From DASUGC01 sp035606665 (GTDB lineage Bacteria; Acidobacteriota; Vicinamibacteria; Vicinamibacterales; SCN-69-37), in NCBI GenBank assembly GCA_035606665.1, contig DATNEY010000045.1, positions 1 through 41,229 of the forward strand: a stretch of DNA of 41,229 nt, given 5' to 3'. The notes under the pieces were generated by a model, which ran no database searches, was not told the origin of the DNA, and saw nothing but the letters and a program-made list of their open reading frames with translations. Below, piece after piece: positions 23,414 through 31,581 of this stretch (within the stretch, counting starts at the first letter, position 1; every line of letters starts with the position of its first letter). The position numbers and the translations under genes were made by a program.

Positions 23414-26212
23414 CTACTTAATCTGCGCCCGCAGGTTCTTTGCCTCTACCGCCAACGGAAAGTCCTTGTCCGCGTTCCGCCACTGCTCGTCAAGTGTGTC
23501 GAGCTGTTCTTTTGCGCCGGCGAAGTCGCCTTTCTTGATCAGCGCCCGTGTCAGCCTCAAGCGGGCGGCAGGGATGATCGGATTGACGCCGATGATGCCG
23601 GTGGCCTGGACGACGACCCGATAGCTGCCGATGGCTTCTTCGGTCTGGCCGACCTTCTCGCGCAGATCGGCGATCAGGAGGTGCACTTCGAACGCGCGCG
23701 GATTCTGCGCGACGACCTTCTGCAATTCCGCGATGGCCTCGGGCACTTTGCCGTCGCTCGCCATGATGTACGCGCGCGCGATGGTGACCGGAGCTGACGA
23801 AGCCGTTTCCGGCGCTTTGAGAAGCCGCGGCAACCCGGCCTTCGCGGCGGGGATATCACCAAGGATGGCGAGCGCGCCGACGTACTGCGCGACCCGGGGC
23901 AGGTCGGTTTCTTTCGCAGCCGCGCTTCGAAGCGGCGCCACTTCGGGGCCCCTGAGGTACAGAGCTCGCGTCATCAGTCTCGCCGTCGCGATGTTCTTTG
24001 CGAGCAGCTCGTTGCTGGCCGCGCGTGCCTTGGCCTCGAGATCGGCCTGGATCCGCGAGTACTCGGCCATGCGGCCCTCCCAGGCCGCGACGGACGCTTC
24101 GGCCACTGAGAACTGGTCGGGCGTGGCGACCTTTCTCGCAGCAGCTTCGAATTCAGCCGTGCGCGCGTTGCCCGTCAGCCTCGCACCCAGCCAGCGGGCC
24201 ACGGCGAGGTTGCCGTCCGGACGCATCGAGAGTGCCTTGTCGGCTTCCGTCGAGGCTTCATCGATACGGCCGAGCGCGATCAGCACATAGGCGGCATTCG
24301 AGATTGGGCCGGGTTCGTCGGGCGCGATGGTCATCGCCGCCTGGTACTGCTTGAGCGCCTCCTCGAACTCGCCGTTGTTGTTGTAGTACACACCGAAGTT
24401 GTTCCGCGCGGCGTAGTCGCGCGGGTAGGCCGCCACCAGCAGCTCCAGCGCATCCTTGACGGCCTTCGGATCCTGCTGCACGCGCGCCGCGTAGTTCCAG
24501 TTGATGTACAGCCGTTCGTACTCCGACACCTTGTCCCGGAGCTCGTACGCCTTCTTCGCGTTTTCACGCGCCTCGTCCACCCGTCCGATATTGCCGGTGA
24601 CGACGCCGAGCTTGGCGTAGGCGAGCGCGAAGTTGGGGTCCTGCTCGACAGCCTCGCGGAAGAACGGGATCGAGGCTTCGTCGCCCCGCGTCGATCGCGT
24701 CCGCACGCCCTGACCGTAGGCGCGCAGCGCTTCGAGCGACTTCGTCGTGGCGTCCGTCACAGGCACGTCGTATTTGCCGATGGACGCCAGCGACTCGCCC
24801 AGATGCTCGCGGATGCTCTTCACCGCGGCGCCGAGCTGATTGAGGACATCCTCCTTGCCCGACGCCTGCACTTGCTGGCGCGCGAGCGATTCGCCCGTCT
24901 CACAGTTGTGGACGCCGATCGCGATGACGAAGGCGGAGCCGAGCGGCGCGATCGATCCTTCAATCGTCGCCTTGGCGCCTGCCCGCTGGCAGGCCTCGCG
25001 CGCGACCTGACCGGTCACCGCTTCGCTGGGCGGCCGCTGCATCTGGCGCAGCGTGCGCTGGATCCGCTGATCCGAGAGCAGCGTCACGAAGGGCGACTGC
25101 TGCAGCTGCACCGCCACGGCCTGACGCAGCGCATCGTCGAATACGGCGTCGCCGGTAGTGTTGGCGAAGTCAGCGACGAGGACCGTGTCTTTTTCCGTAA
25201 GCACGGGCGCCGATGAGGAAGGTCCGCGGAAGCCGAACCACCAGACCGCGACCCCGATCGCGACAACCACCGCGACGATGGGGATGACGGGAATGCGGCG
25301 CTTCACTATCTCAGTGGTCGCCACGGGCGCGGTCATGCCGGTCGCCGCCGTGCCGGCCGCGGTCGAGCCCCGGCGCAACCGGCTGAGTTCCGACAGCATG
25401 TCGGCCGCCGTCTGGTAGCGCATGCGCCGATCTTTCTCGAGCGCGCGGGCTATGACCCGGCTCAGTTCCTCCGGCAGCTGCGGATTCGTCGCCCGTGGAT
25501 CCGGCGGCTGCCGATTCAGGATCGCGTCGAAAACCACGGCAGTCGTCCTGCCCTCGAACGCCTCGCGGCCCGTCGCCATTTCGTAGAGCACGAGTCCGAG
25601 CGAGAAAAGATCCGTGCGCGCGTCGATGTCCTCGCCGCGCGCCTGTTCCGGCGACATGTAGTTGATCGATCCGACGGCCATCCCCGGCGTCGTGAGTCCC
25701 TCGCTCGCGGCGCGAGTCTCCGCGGTGGCGTCGTGCGCGTCCTCGCCGAGCTTCGCGATGCCGAAGTCGAGCAGTTTCGCCTGGCCGCGCTTCGTCACGA
25801 AGATGTTCGCCGGCTTGATGTCTCGGTGGATGATGCCCTTGGTGTGCGCGGCGTCGAGGGCGTCGGCCAGCTGGCAGCCAATCTCGAGGATCTGGTCGAC
25901 CGGCAGCGCGTGGCCATTAACGCGGCTCCGAAGCGACTCGCCGTCGAGCAGCTCCATCGCAATGAAGTGCCGGCCCTCGTGCACGCCGATGTCGTGGACG
26001 GTGCAGATGTTCGGATGATTGAGCGACGACGCGATGCGCGCCTCGCGGAGGAAACGCTCGACGCTCTCCTCGGCGATGCCGTGGCTCTCTGGCAGAAACT
26101 TGAGCGCGACGTGCCTGCCGAGGCGCGTGTCCTCGGCCTCGTACACGATGCCCATTCCGCCGGCGCCGAGCTGCCGGACGATGCGGTAGTGCTGAATCTG
26201 CTGGCCGATCAT
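23414..26212 (-). CDS. Membrane Ser/Thr protein kinase with TPR sensor domain
   Basis: A 932-residue Hanks-type kinase. Cytoplasmic kinase domain about residues 8-280: glycine loop QLGAGGMGIVYEA (14-26), ATP-anchoring Lys38 (VALKF), catalytic HRDIKPAN with Asp131, DFG at 149-151, MSPEQARG (186-193). A Thr/Ala-rich linker and one transmembrane helix (about 308-328, PVIPIVAVVVAIGVAVWWFG) follow. The extracytoplasmic part starts VLVADFANTTGDAVFDDALR, a domain common in acidobacterial kinases, and then about 400 residues of TPR-like helical repeats (NFALAYAKLGVVTGNIGRVD and similar). Last gene of a minus-strand operon, 12 bp after the GyrI-like gene. Ligand and substrates unknown. Confidence 0.93.
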   Translation of the reverse strand: MIGQQIQHYRIVRQLGAGGMGIVYEAEDTRLGRHVALKFLPESHGIAEESVERFLREARIASSLNHPNICTVHDIGVHEGRHFIAMELLDGESLRSRVNGHALPVDQILEIGCQLADALDAAHTKGIIHRDIKPANIFVTKRGQAKLLDFGIAKLGEDAHDATAETRAASEGLTTPGMAVGSINYMSPEQARGEDIDARTDLFSLGLVLYEMATGREAFEGRTTAVVFDAILNRQPPDPRATNPQLPEELSRVIARALEKDRRMRYQTAADMLSELSRLRRGSTAAGTAATGMTAPVATTEIVKRRIPVIPIVAVVVAIGVAVWWFGFRGPSSSAPVLTEKDTVLVADFANTTGDAVFDDALRQAVAVQLQQSPFVTLLSDQRIQRTLRQMQRPPSEAVTGQVAREACQRAGAKATIEGSIAPLGSAFVIAIGVHNCETGESLARQQVQASGKEDVLNQLGAAVKSIREHLGESLASIGKYDVPVTDATTKSLEALRAYGQGVRTRSTRGDEASIPFFREAVEQDPNFALAYAKLGVVTGNIGRVDEARENAKKAYELRDKVSEYERLYINWNYAARVQQDPKAVKDALELLVAAYPRDYAARNNFGVYYNNNGEFEEALKQYQAAMTIAPDEPGPISNAAYVLIALGRIDEASTEADKALSMRPDGNLAVARWLGARLTGNARTAEFEAAARKVATPDQFSVAEASVAAWEGRMAEYSRIQADLEAKARAASNELLAKNIATARLMTRALYLRGPEVAPLRSAAAKETDLPRVAQYVGALAILGDIPAAKAGLPRLLKAPETASSAPVTIARAYIMASDGKVPEAIAELQKVVAQNPRAFEVHLLIADLREKVGQTEEAIGSYRVVVQATGIIGVNPIIPAARLRLTRALIKKGDFAGAKEQLDTLDEQWRNADKDFPLAVEAKNLRAQIK

Positions 26213-26224
26213 GCGGCGATTATC

Positions 26225-26818
26225 TCAGGTCCGAACGGGCTGGCGGAGGATGGTCTTCAGTCTCGCGGCCGGCACGCGCCGCGGATCCGAGAGATAGATT
26301 TCGTGATGCTTTCCGGCGTACCTGAGCCCGCGTGATGTTGCGAACGTGTGCATGACGTCCATCGTCCGCTGCTCCTCGTCGTACGGCCCGACGTGCAGCA
26401 TCTGCACCGCGCGGCCTTCCTTGAGCGCGATCAATTTCACCAGCCCGACTTCCGGCGGCTTCCCCCTGGCGAGAAGTTCCTTCTGAACACCGCGCACTCT
26501 GGCCGGCGTGATGAAACCCGGCGTTCGAATCAGCAGCTGCCAGTTCTTGATGGGGAAGCCACGTTTGTCTGGCGTGCCCCACCACAGACATTCGAGCTTC
26601 GAGACGGCGTAGTCGCGTCCCGCGAACTTGGACGCCATCTTGATCGTGAAGGCCACGCTGTAGAGCGCGCCGATGGCCGCGGTGAAGTCCTGGCCTCCCG
26701 GCTTGCCCGAACCGGACACGGCCAGATACTTTGCCGGCTTCGCGGTGATCAGGACGGGCGTCCCGGGTGCGACGTACTCGGATCGATGGAGCTGGTAGAG
26801 ATCGAGTCTAGTTGCCAT
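26225..26818 (-). CDS. GyrI-like small-molecule-binding domain protein
   Basis: A 197-residue soluble protein of the GyrI-like (SOUL/SbmC-type) group: the N-terminus LYQLHRSEYVAPGTPVLITA and KYLAVSGSGKPGGQDFTAAI are the typical opening, and LHVGPYDEEQRTMDVMHTFA the second half of the fold. Such domains bind small hydrophobic or cationic ligands; no DNA-binding domain is attached here. It overlaps the upstream hydrolase gene by 11 bp and lies 12 bp before the kinase, so the three genes are probably one transcript. A link to signal sensing by the kinase is only a suggestion. Confidence 0.85.
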   Translation of the reverse strand: MATRLDLYQLHRSEYVAPGTPVLITAKPAKYLAVSGSGKPGGQDFTAAIGALYSVAFTIKMASKFAGRDYAVSKLECLWWGTPDKRGFPIKNWQLLIRTPGFITPARVRGVQKELLARGKPPEVGLVKLIALKEGRAVQMLHVGPYDEEQRTMDVMHTFATSRGLRYAGKHHEIYLSDPRRVPAARLKTILRQPVRT

Positions 26819-27629
26819 CGAGAAACTCCCTGATCGCGCGCATCATCTCCGGACCGGCCAGCAGCGCTTCGTCATTGTGATCGATGTCAGGAAGAATCAT
26901 CAGCCGCTTTGGCTCGTTCGCCGCATCGAACAGCACTTCGGTGTCACCGATCGGGACCACGGTGTCCGCGTCGCCGGCGATGAAAAGTGTCGGGGATCTT
27001 ACGCGACCGATGAGATCGATCGAGGAATACTGGTCGCGCAGGAGCCAACGGACCGGCAGGAACGGGTAGTGATGCATCCCGACTGCGACCATGGATGAAA
27101 ACGGCGACCTGAAGATCAACGCCGAGGGCGGATGCTCGACGGCCAGCCGTACGGCAACGGCGGCCCCGAGCGATTCGCCGAAGTAAACGATCCGGGACGG
27201 GTCGACGCCGGGAAGCGTCGAAAGCAGCCGCGCGACGGCGCGCGCGTCGCTCGTGAGACCGGCTTCTGACGGAAGTCCAGGATTGCCCCCGTAGCCGCGG
27301 TAGTCGACCAGCAGTGTCGACCACCCGCATTCGGCGAACGTCGCCGCCAGCGGTGCGCGGTGGCTGCGATTGCCGGCGTTGCCGGGGAACACGACGATAA
27401 GGCGGTCGTCGCCCGGGGCTTCGATATTCGCGAGCGGCCGCTCGCGGGCAGGCAAGAACCAGGCTTCGAGATCGAGCCCGTCCTCCGTCCGAAACGACAC
27501 ACTTGCGGCTCCGGGAAGACCCGCGGCGGATGGCGAAGGCACCTGGCCGGTGGGGAAATAGATGAACGACCGCTGTGCAAAGAACAGAATGCCGAGCACC
27601 AGGGCGAGAGCGCCAAAGACCGTCCACAT
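26808..27629 (-). CDS. Membrane-anchored alpha/beta hydrolase
   Basis: A 273-residue alpha/beta-hydrolase with an N-terminal anchor (WTVFGALALVLGILFFAQ) followed by RSFIYFPTG. Core motifs: VVFPGNAGNRSHRAPLAATF (oxyanion region), LLVDYRGYGGNPGLPSEAGL, nucleophile elbow GESLGAAVAVRLA, PTLFIAGDADTVVPIGDTEV with the acid Asp, and the catalytic His in DIDHND. The pattern fits the FrsA/BEM46-like esterase group; substrate unknown. An ATG at 27662 adds 11 residues and would overlap the divergent cyclase gene's start, so 27629 is preferred, but neither has a strong ribosome binding site. First gene of the hydrolase/GyrI/kinase operon. Confidence 0.87.
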   Translation of the reverse strand: MWTVFGALALVLGILFFAQRSFIYFPTGQVPSPSAAGLPGAASVSFRTEDGLDLEAWFLPARERPLANIEAPGDDRLIVVFPGNAGNRSHRAPLAATFAECGWSTLLVDYRGYGGNPGLPSEAGLTSDARAVARLLSTLPGVDPSRIVYFGESLGAAVAVRLAVEHPPSALIFRSPFSSMVAVGMHHYPFLPVRWLLRDQYSSIDLIGRVRSPTLFIAGDADTVVPIGDTEVLFDAANEPKRLMILPDIDHNDEALLAGPEMMRAIREFLDGN

Positions 27630-27660
27630 CAAGCGGTTCCGGTTGTAGATTAGTCCGACC

Positions 27661-28509
27661 ATGAGGAAAACGACGCCAACGACGCGAGTGACACGAACGA
27701 CGCCAACAGCAAAGGCGCTTGCCCTGGTGATGCTCGCATTTGCCGCGGGTTGCGGATCGCAATCGCCCGAATCCGTCACATTCCCGCAAGGGACGATCGT
27801 CGATCTGTCGCACTCGTACGGCGCCGATACGGTGTTCTGGCCGACCGCCGAGCCGTTCAAGCTCACGGTGGTGAATGACGGCGTCACACCCGCGGGTTTC
27901 TACTACGCTGCCAACAACTTTTCGATGGCCGAGCACGGCGGCACGCACATCGACGCGCCCGTGCACTTCGCGCGCGGACGGAATGCGGTGGACCAGATTC
28001 CGCTCGAGCACCTCATCGGTCCGGCGTTCGTCGTCGATGTGACGAAGCAGGCAGCGGCGAATCCCGACTATCTGGTGACGCCGGAAGACATCGAGAATGC
28101 GGAGGAGGCAGTCGACAGGAAGATTCCTGAAGGCGCCATCCTATTGATTCGAACCGGCTTTTCGTCGCGGTGGCCGGACGCCGCGAAGTACCTCGGCACG
28201 GCCGAGCGCGGCGAAGCCGCGGTCGCGAATCTGCATTTCCCAGGCGTCCATCCTCAGGCCGCGCGCTTCCTGCTGAACAGCCGCAAGATCAACGCGCTCG
28301 GCATCGACACGGCCAGCATCGACTTCGGCCAGTCGAAAACCTATGAAACGCACCAGATCCTCTACGACGCCAATATCCCCGGTCTCGAGAACCTGACTGG
28401 CCTCGACAACCTGCCGGTGATCGGCGCGACCGTCGTCGCGCTCCCGATGAAAATCAAAGGCGGAAGCGGTGCGCCGTTGCGGGCGATCGCGATCCTGCCA
28501 AAGAGATAG
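27661..28509 (+). CDS. Cyclase-family metal hydrolase, predicted lipoprotein
   Basis: A 282-residue protein of the cyclase/kynurenine formamidase-like family. The metal site HGGTHIDAPVHF (residues 92-103) is intact, and GTIVDLSHSYGADTVFWPTA at the mature N-terminus and LRAIAILPKR at the C-terminus fit the family. A lipoprotein signal ends at LAFAAGC with the lipidated Cys31. The first 18 codons lie in a degenerate 9-bp tandem repeat that gives TTPTTRVTRTTPT, so the start may have been extended by the repeat. The substrate is unknown; family members hydrolyse formylkynurenine or other cyclic amides. Upstream of the S9 peptidase and possibly co-transcribed with it. Confidence 0.88.
   Translation: MRKTTPTTRVTRTTPTAKALALVMLAFAAGCGSQSPESVTFPQGTIVDLSHSYGADTVFWPTAEPFKLTVVNDGVTPAGFYYAANNFSMAEHGGTHIDAPVHFARGRNAVDQIPLEHLIGPAFVVDVTKQAAANPDYLVTPEDIENAEEAVDRKIPEGAILLIRTGFSSRWPDAAKYLGTAERGEAAVANLHFPGVHPQAARFLLNSRKINALGIDTASIDFGQSKTYETHQILYDANIPGLENLTGLDNLPVIGATVVALPMKIKGGSGAPLRAIAILPKR
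27670..27705. repeat. Degenerate 9-bp tandem repeat in the cyclase signal region
   Basis: Units acgacgcca, acgacgcga, gtgacacga, acgacgcca. The array encodes residues 4-15 of the cyclase lipoprotein and also overlaps the upstream region of the divergent hydrolase gene. Confidence 0.7.
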
Positions 28510-28512
28510 GAG

Positions 28513-28532
28513 GCCGGGTCTTTAGACCCGGC
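28513..28532. repeat. REP-like palindrome after cyclase gene
   Basis: gccgggtct-tt-agacccggc, perfect 9-bp stem. It follows the TAG stop (28507-28509) with only gag between, the same tag-gag-gccggg junction as at 19296-19304. Confidence 0.9.
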
Positions 28533-28560
28533 GAACGGTATCCTTACCCGCGAGGTTCCC

Positions 28561-31416
28561 ATGCGCCGCATTGCCATCGTCCTCTCCGCCTTCCTGCTGC
28601 TGGCCCTTCCGTATTCCGCTGCGCCAACGGCTCAGACTGCCGCCAAGCCGACACTGAAGCCGGCTGACTACGACCAGTTCGAAACCGTGTCGTCTGCAGC
28701 CGGGCGCGGAGGACTCTCGCCGGACGGAAAGTGGTTCGCCTATTCCGTCAACAAGGTTGGCGGGGACGGCGAGCTGCGGATCTCGCAGCTCGGCGGGACG
28801 GTGACGAAGCGGGTGCCGTTCGCGACCGGCGCGACATTCAGCGCGAACTCGCAGTGGATCGCCTACAGTATCGGCGTATCCGAAGCGGAACAGGAACGGC
28901 TCACCGCCGCGCGCCAGCCCCTGCGCCGCAAGCTCGGCATCCTCAATCTCGGCACTCAGACTGAAACCGTCCTCGACGGCATCGACACCTTCGCATTCGA
29001 TCGCACGAGTCAATCGATCGCGATGAAGCGCAGCGCCCCACCGGCCGCCGGTGGCGCAGCACCGCCGGCTGGCGCGCCCGCACCCGGTCCAGGCCGAGGC
29101 GGTCCTGGCGCCGCCGCGCCTGCCGCCGCCGTCGGCGGCACGGTACTCGTTCGCGATCTCGCCAGCGGTTCGACGATGACGTTCGGCAACGTGACCGAGT
29201 ACTCGTGGCAGCCGCGAGACGGCGCACGCCTGCTCGCGATGATCATCAGCGCCGACGGCCAGGCCGGCAACGGCATTCAGGTGTTCGACGCCGGATCCTC
29301 CGTGCTGCGCGTGCTCGAATCGACGGCGTCCGATTACTCCGCGCTCGTCTGGCGCGACGACTCGGGCGATCTGCTCGCGCTCAAGGCGAAGAGTGACGAC
29401 AAGCGCGACGGCCCGACACAGATCGTGCTGACATGGACCGGCCTCGGCACCGGCCGCGAGAACGCACGCGTGTTCGACCACACGACCGGAACGGCGCTAC
29501 CGGCGACGCAGCGCGTCGTGACCTTCCGCCGGCCGTCGTGGCTGCAGGGCGCCGGAAACTCGGTTGCCGGGATTCTGGTCGGTGTGACCGATTGGCCGGC
29601 GAAACCCGCGACGCCGGACAGCGGAAGAGGCGCCGGTCGCGGCGCTGCGCCACCTGCCGCGAATGAGAAGCCGGACGTCGACGTGTGGCACTGGAACGAC
29701 ACGCGCGTCAATCCTGTTCAGAAGCTTCAGGTTGCCGCCGATCGCCGCCGCAATCTTCCGGCGCTGCTCAATCCCGCCACCGGGCAGATCGTGATGCTCG
29801 GCAAGTCGTACGATGAGAACGTCTCGCCGATCCGGAACACCGGCATTGGCCTGGTGTCCGAATTCGCGCCGTACCTCATGGATCGTTCCATCGGTCGCGG
29901 CGCCTCCGACTGGTCGATCGTCGATCTTGGTACCGGCCAGCGGACGCCGCTCAAGGCCAGGGTCGGTACCAACGTCTCCGCCAGCACCGGCGGCAAATAC
30001 GCGATCTACGCCGAGGGCGGCCATTACTGGACGATCGACCTCGCGACAAAGGCTGCCACCAACATCACCGCGTCGATCAAGTCCACGTTCGTCGACAACG
30101 AGTCCGATAGTACCTCGCCTGAGAGGCCGATGTTCGGCGTCTCCGGCTGGACGAAAGACGACGAGTTCGTACTCCTGAACGATCGCTACGACGTCTGGAA
30201 GGTATCGCCGTCAGGCGCGGGGGCGACGCGGCTCACGAACGGCGCCGCCGATCAGGTGCGGCATCGCATCGTCAATGTCGCGGGACAATTCGGCGATCCG
30301 ATCGATCTCTCCGCAGCGTACGTGTCCCTGTTCGGGACGATGACGAAGAAGTCCGGTTACGGGCGCTTTGCCGCTGACGGTTCGGTGACGCGGCTCGTAT
30401 TCGTCGACAAGAGCGTGGGCGCGCTCGCGAAGGCCGAGAAGGCCGACGTGTACAGCTACCGCATCGCCGCGGCGGATGACTCGCCCGATCTGTTCGTGTC
30501 CGGAAAGGACCTGACGGACTCGAAGCAGGTCACGAAGTCAAATGAGTTCCTGTCGAAGTACGCGTGGACGCGCGCGGAGCTCGTGAACTACACCATCACC
30601 CGCGGCAAGCAGAAGATTCCCCTGCAGGGCATCCTTCATTACCCGGCTAACTACGAGGCCGGCAGGAAGTACCCGATGGTGGTGTACCTCTATGAGAAGC
30701 TCTCGGACGGCCTGCACAACTTCCAGAATCCGTCCGAGCGCGACTACTACAACGGCACCTCGTTGACGCAGACGGGTTACTTCTACTTCCAGCCCGACAT
30801 CCTCTTCACGCCACGTGAGCCCGGCGTGTCCGTCGTCGAGTGCGTCACCGCGGCCGTGAACAAGGTCGTCTCGATGGGCGCGGTCGATGCCACGAAGATC
30901 GGCGTGATGGGGCACTCCTGGGGCGGCTTCGACGCGATGTACCTCTCGACGCACACCAAGCTCTTTGCCGCCGCCGTTTCGGGCGCGGGCATCTCGGATC
31001 TCATCAGCAACTACGGCAACCATCACTGGTCGTCCGGCATCGCCGAGACCGATCACATCGAGACCGGACAGCAGCGCATGGTCGTGCCTCTCTATGACGA
31101 CCTGCAGGCGTACATCCGCAACTCCGCCGTCTTCGGTATTTCGACGATGACGACACCGCTGCTGCTCGAGGCCGGGGACAGCGACGGTACGGTGTTCTGG
31201 CACCAGTCGGTCGAGCTCTACAACATCGCGCGCCGAGCGAAGAAGAACGTCGTGATGCTGGTCTACAACGGTGAGGATCACGGCCTGCGGCAGAAGAAGA
31301 ATCAGATCGACTACCACCGCCGCATCCGCGCCTGGTTCGATCACTATCTGAAGGGCGCCTCGCCCGAGGCCTGGATCACCGAAGGCGTCAGCGCGTTGCA
31401 GCGCGAGGGACGATAG
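28561..31416 (+). CDS. Secreted prolyl-oligopeptidase-family (S9) peptidase
   Basis: A 951-residue exported serine peptidase. Signal peptide: RRIAIVLSAFLLLALPYSAA. An N-terminal beta-propeller-like region follows (GGLSPDGKWFAYSVNKVGGD about residues 51-70; many WD-like blades). It is interrupted by a Pro/Ala/Gly insert (about 160-190, PPAGAPAPGPGRGGPGAAAP) and a second one (SGRGAGRGAAPPA). The C-terminal alpha/beta-hydrolase domain holds the triad: Ser786 (GHSWGGF), Asp875 (GDSDGTVF) and His907 (GEDHGL). It probably cleaves short peptides after export. The cyclase gene is 51 bp upstream, with a palindrome between. Confidence 0.93.
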   Translation: MRRIAIVLSAFLLLALPYSAAPTAQTAAKPTLKPADYDQFETVSSAAGRGGLSPDGKWFAYSVNKVGGDGELRISQLGGTVTKRVPFATGATFSANSQWIAYSIGVSEAEQERLTAARQPLRRKLGILNLGTQTETVLDGIDTFAFDRTSQSIAMKRSAPPAAGGAAPPAGAPAPGPGRGGPGAAAPAAAVGGTVLVRDLASGSTMTFGNVTEYSWQPRDGARLLAMIISADGQAGNGIQVFDAGSSVLRVLESTASDYSALVWRDDSGDLLALKAKSDDKRDGPTQIVLTWTGLGTGRENARVFDHTTGTALPATQRVVTFRRPSWLQGAGNSVAGILVGVTDWPAKPATPDSGRGAGRGAAPPAANEKPDVDVWHWNDTRVNPVQKLQVAADRRRNLPALLNPATGQIVMLGKSYDENVSPIRNTGIGLVSEFAPYLMDRSIGRGASDWSIVDLGTGQRTPLKARVGTNVSASTGGKYAIYAEGGHYWTIDLATKAATNITASIKSTFVDNESDSTSPERPMFGVSGWTKDDEFVLLNDRYDVWKVSPSGAGATRLTNGAADQVRHRIVNVAGQFGDPIDLSAAYVSLFGTMTKKSGYGRFAADGSVTRLVFVDKSVGALAKAEKADVYSYRIAAADDSPDLFVSGKDLTDSKQVTKSNEFLSKYAWTRAELVNYTITRGKQKIPLQGILHYPANYEAGRKYPMVVYLYEKLSDGLHNFQNPSERDYYNGTSLTQTGYFYFQPDILFTPREPGVSVVECVTAAVNKVVSMGAVDATKIGVMGHSWGGFDAMYLSTHTKLFAAAVSGAGISDLISNYGNHHWSSGIAETDHIETGQQRMVVPLYDDLQAYIRNSAVFGISTMTTPLLLEAGDSDGTVFWHQSVELYNIARRAKKNVVMLVYNGEDHGLRQKKNQIDYHRRIRAWFDHYLKGASPEAWITEGVSALQREGR

Positions 31417-31502
31417 CCTCAGGACTCCCGCTCGACCTGTCAGACGTCGATGGCATTTCGCGACAGGGCCGTCGGCGGACGGTCTCCGATCGCCAGACTG
31501 CA

Positions 31503-31531
31503 TTGACACAGCTGGGACGCGGTCATAGCAT
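31503..31531 (+). promoter_or_regulatory. Sigma-70-like promoter of the PIG-L gene
   Basis: TTGACA (31503-31508), 17-base spacer, TAGCAT (31526-31531). Near-consensus, ideally spaced and about 50 bases before the ATG at 31582. The rest of the 165-bp gap holds nothing else recognised. Confidence 0.6.
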
Positions 31532-31581
31532 CAGCTTTCGTCAGGGGCTGAACAAAGTCCGTTTCTCACCCGGAGCCGACT

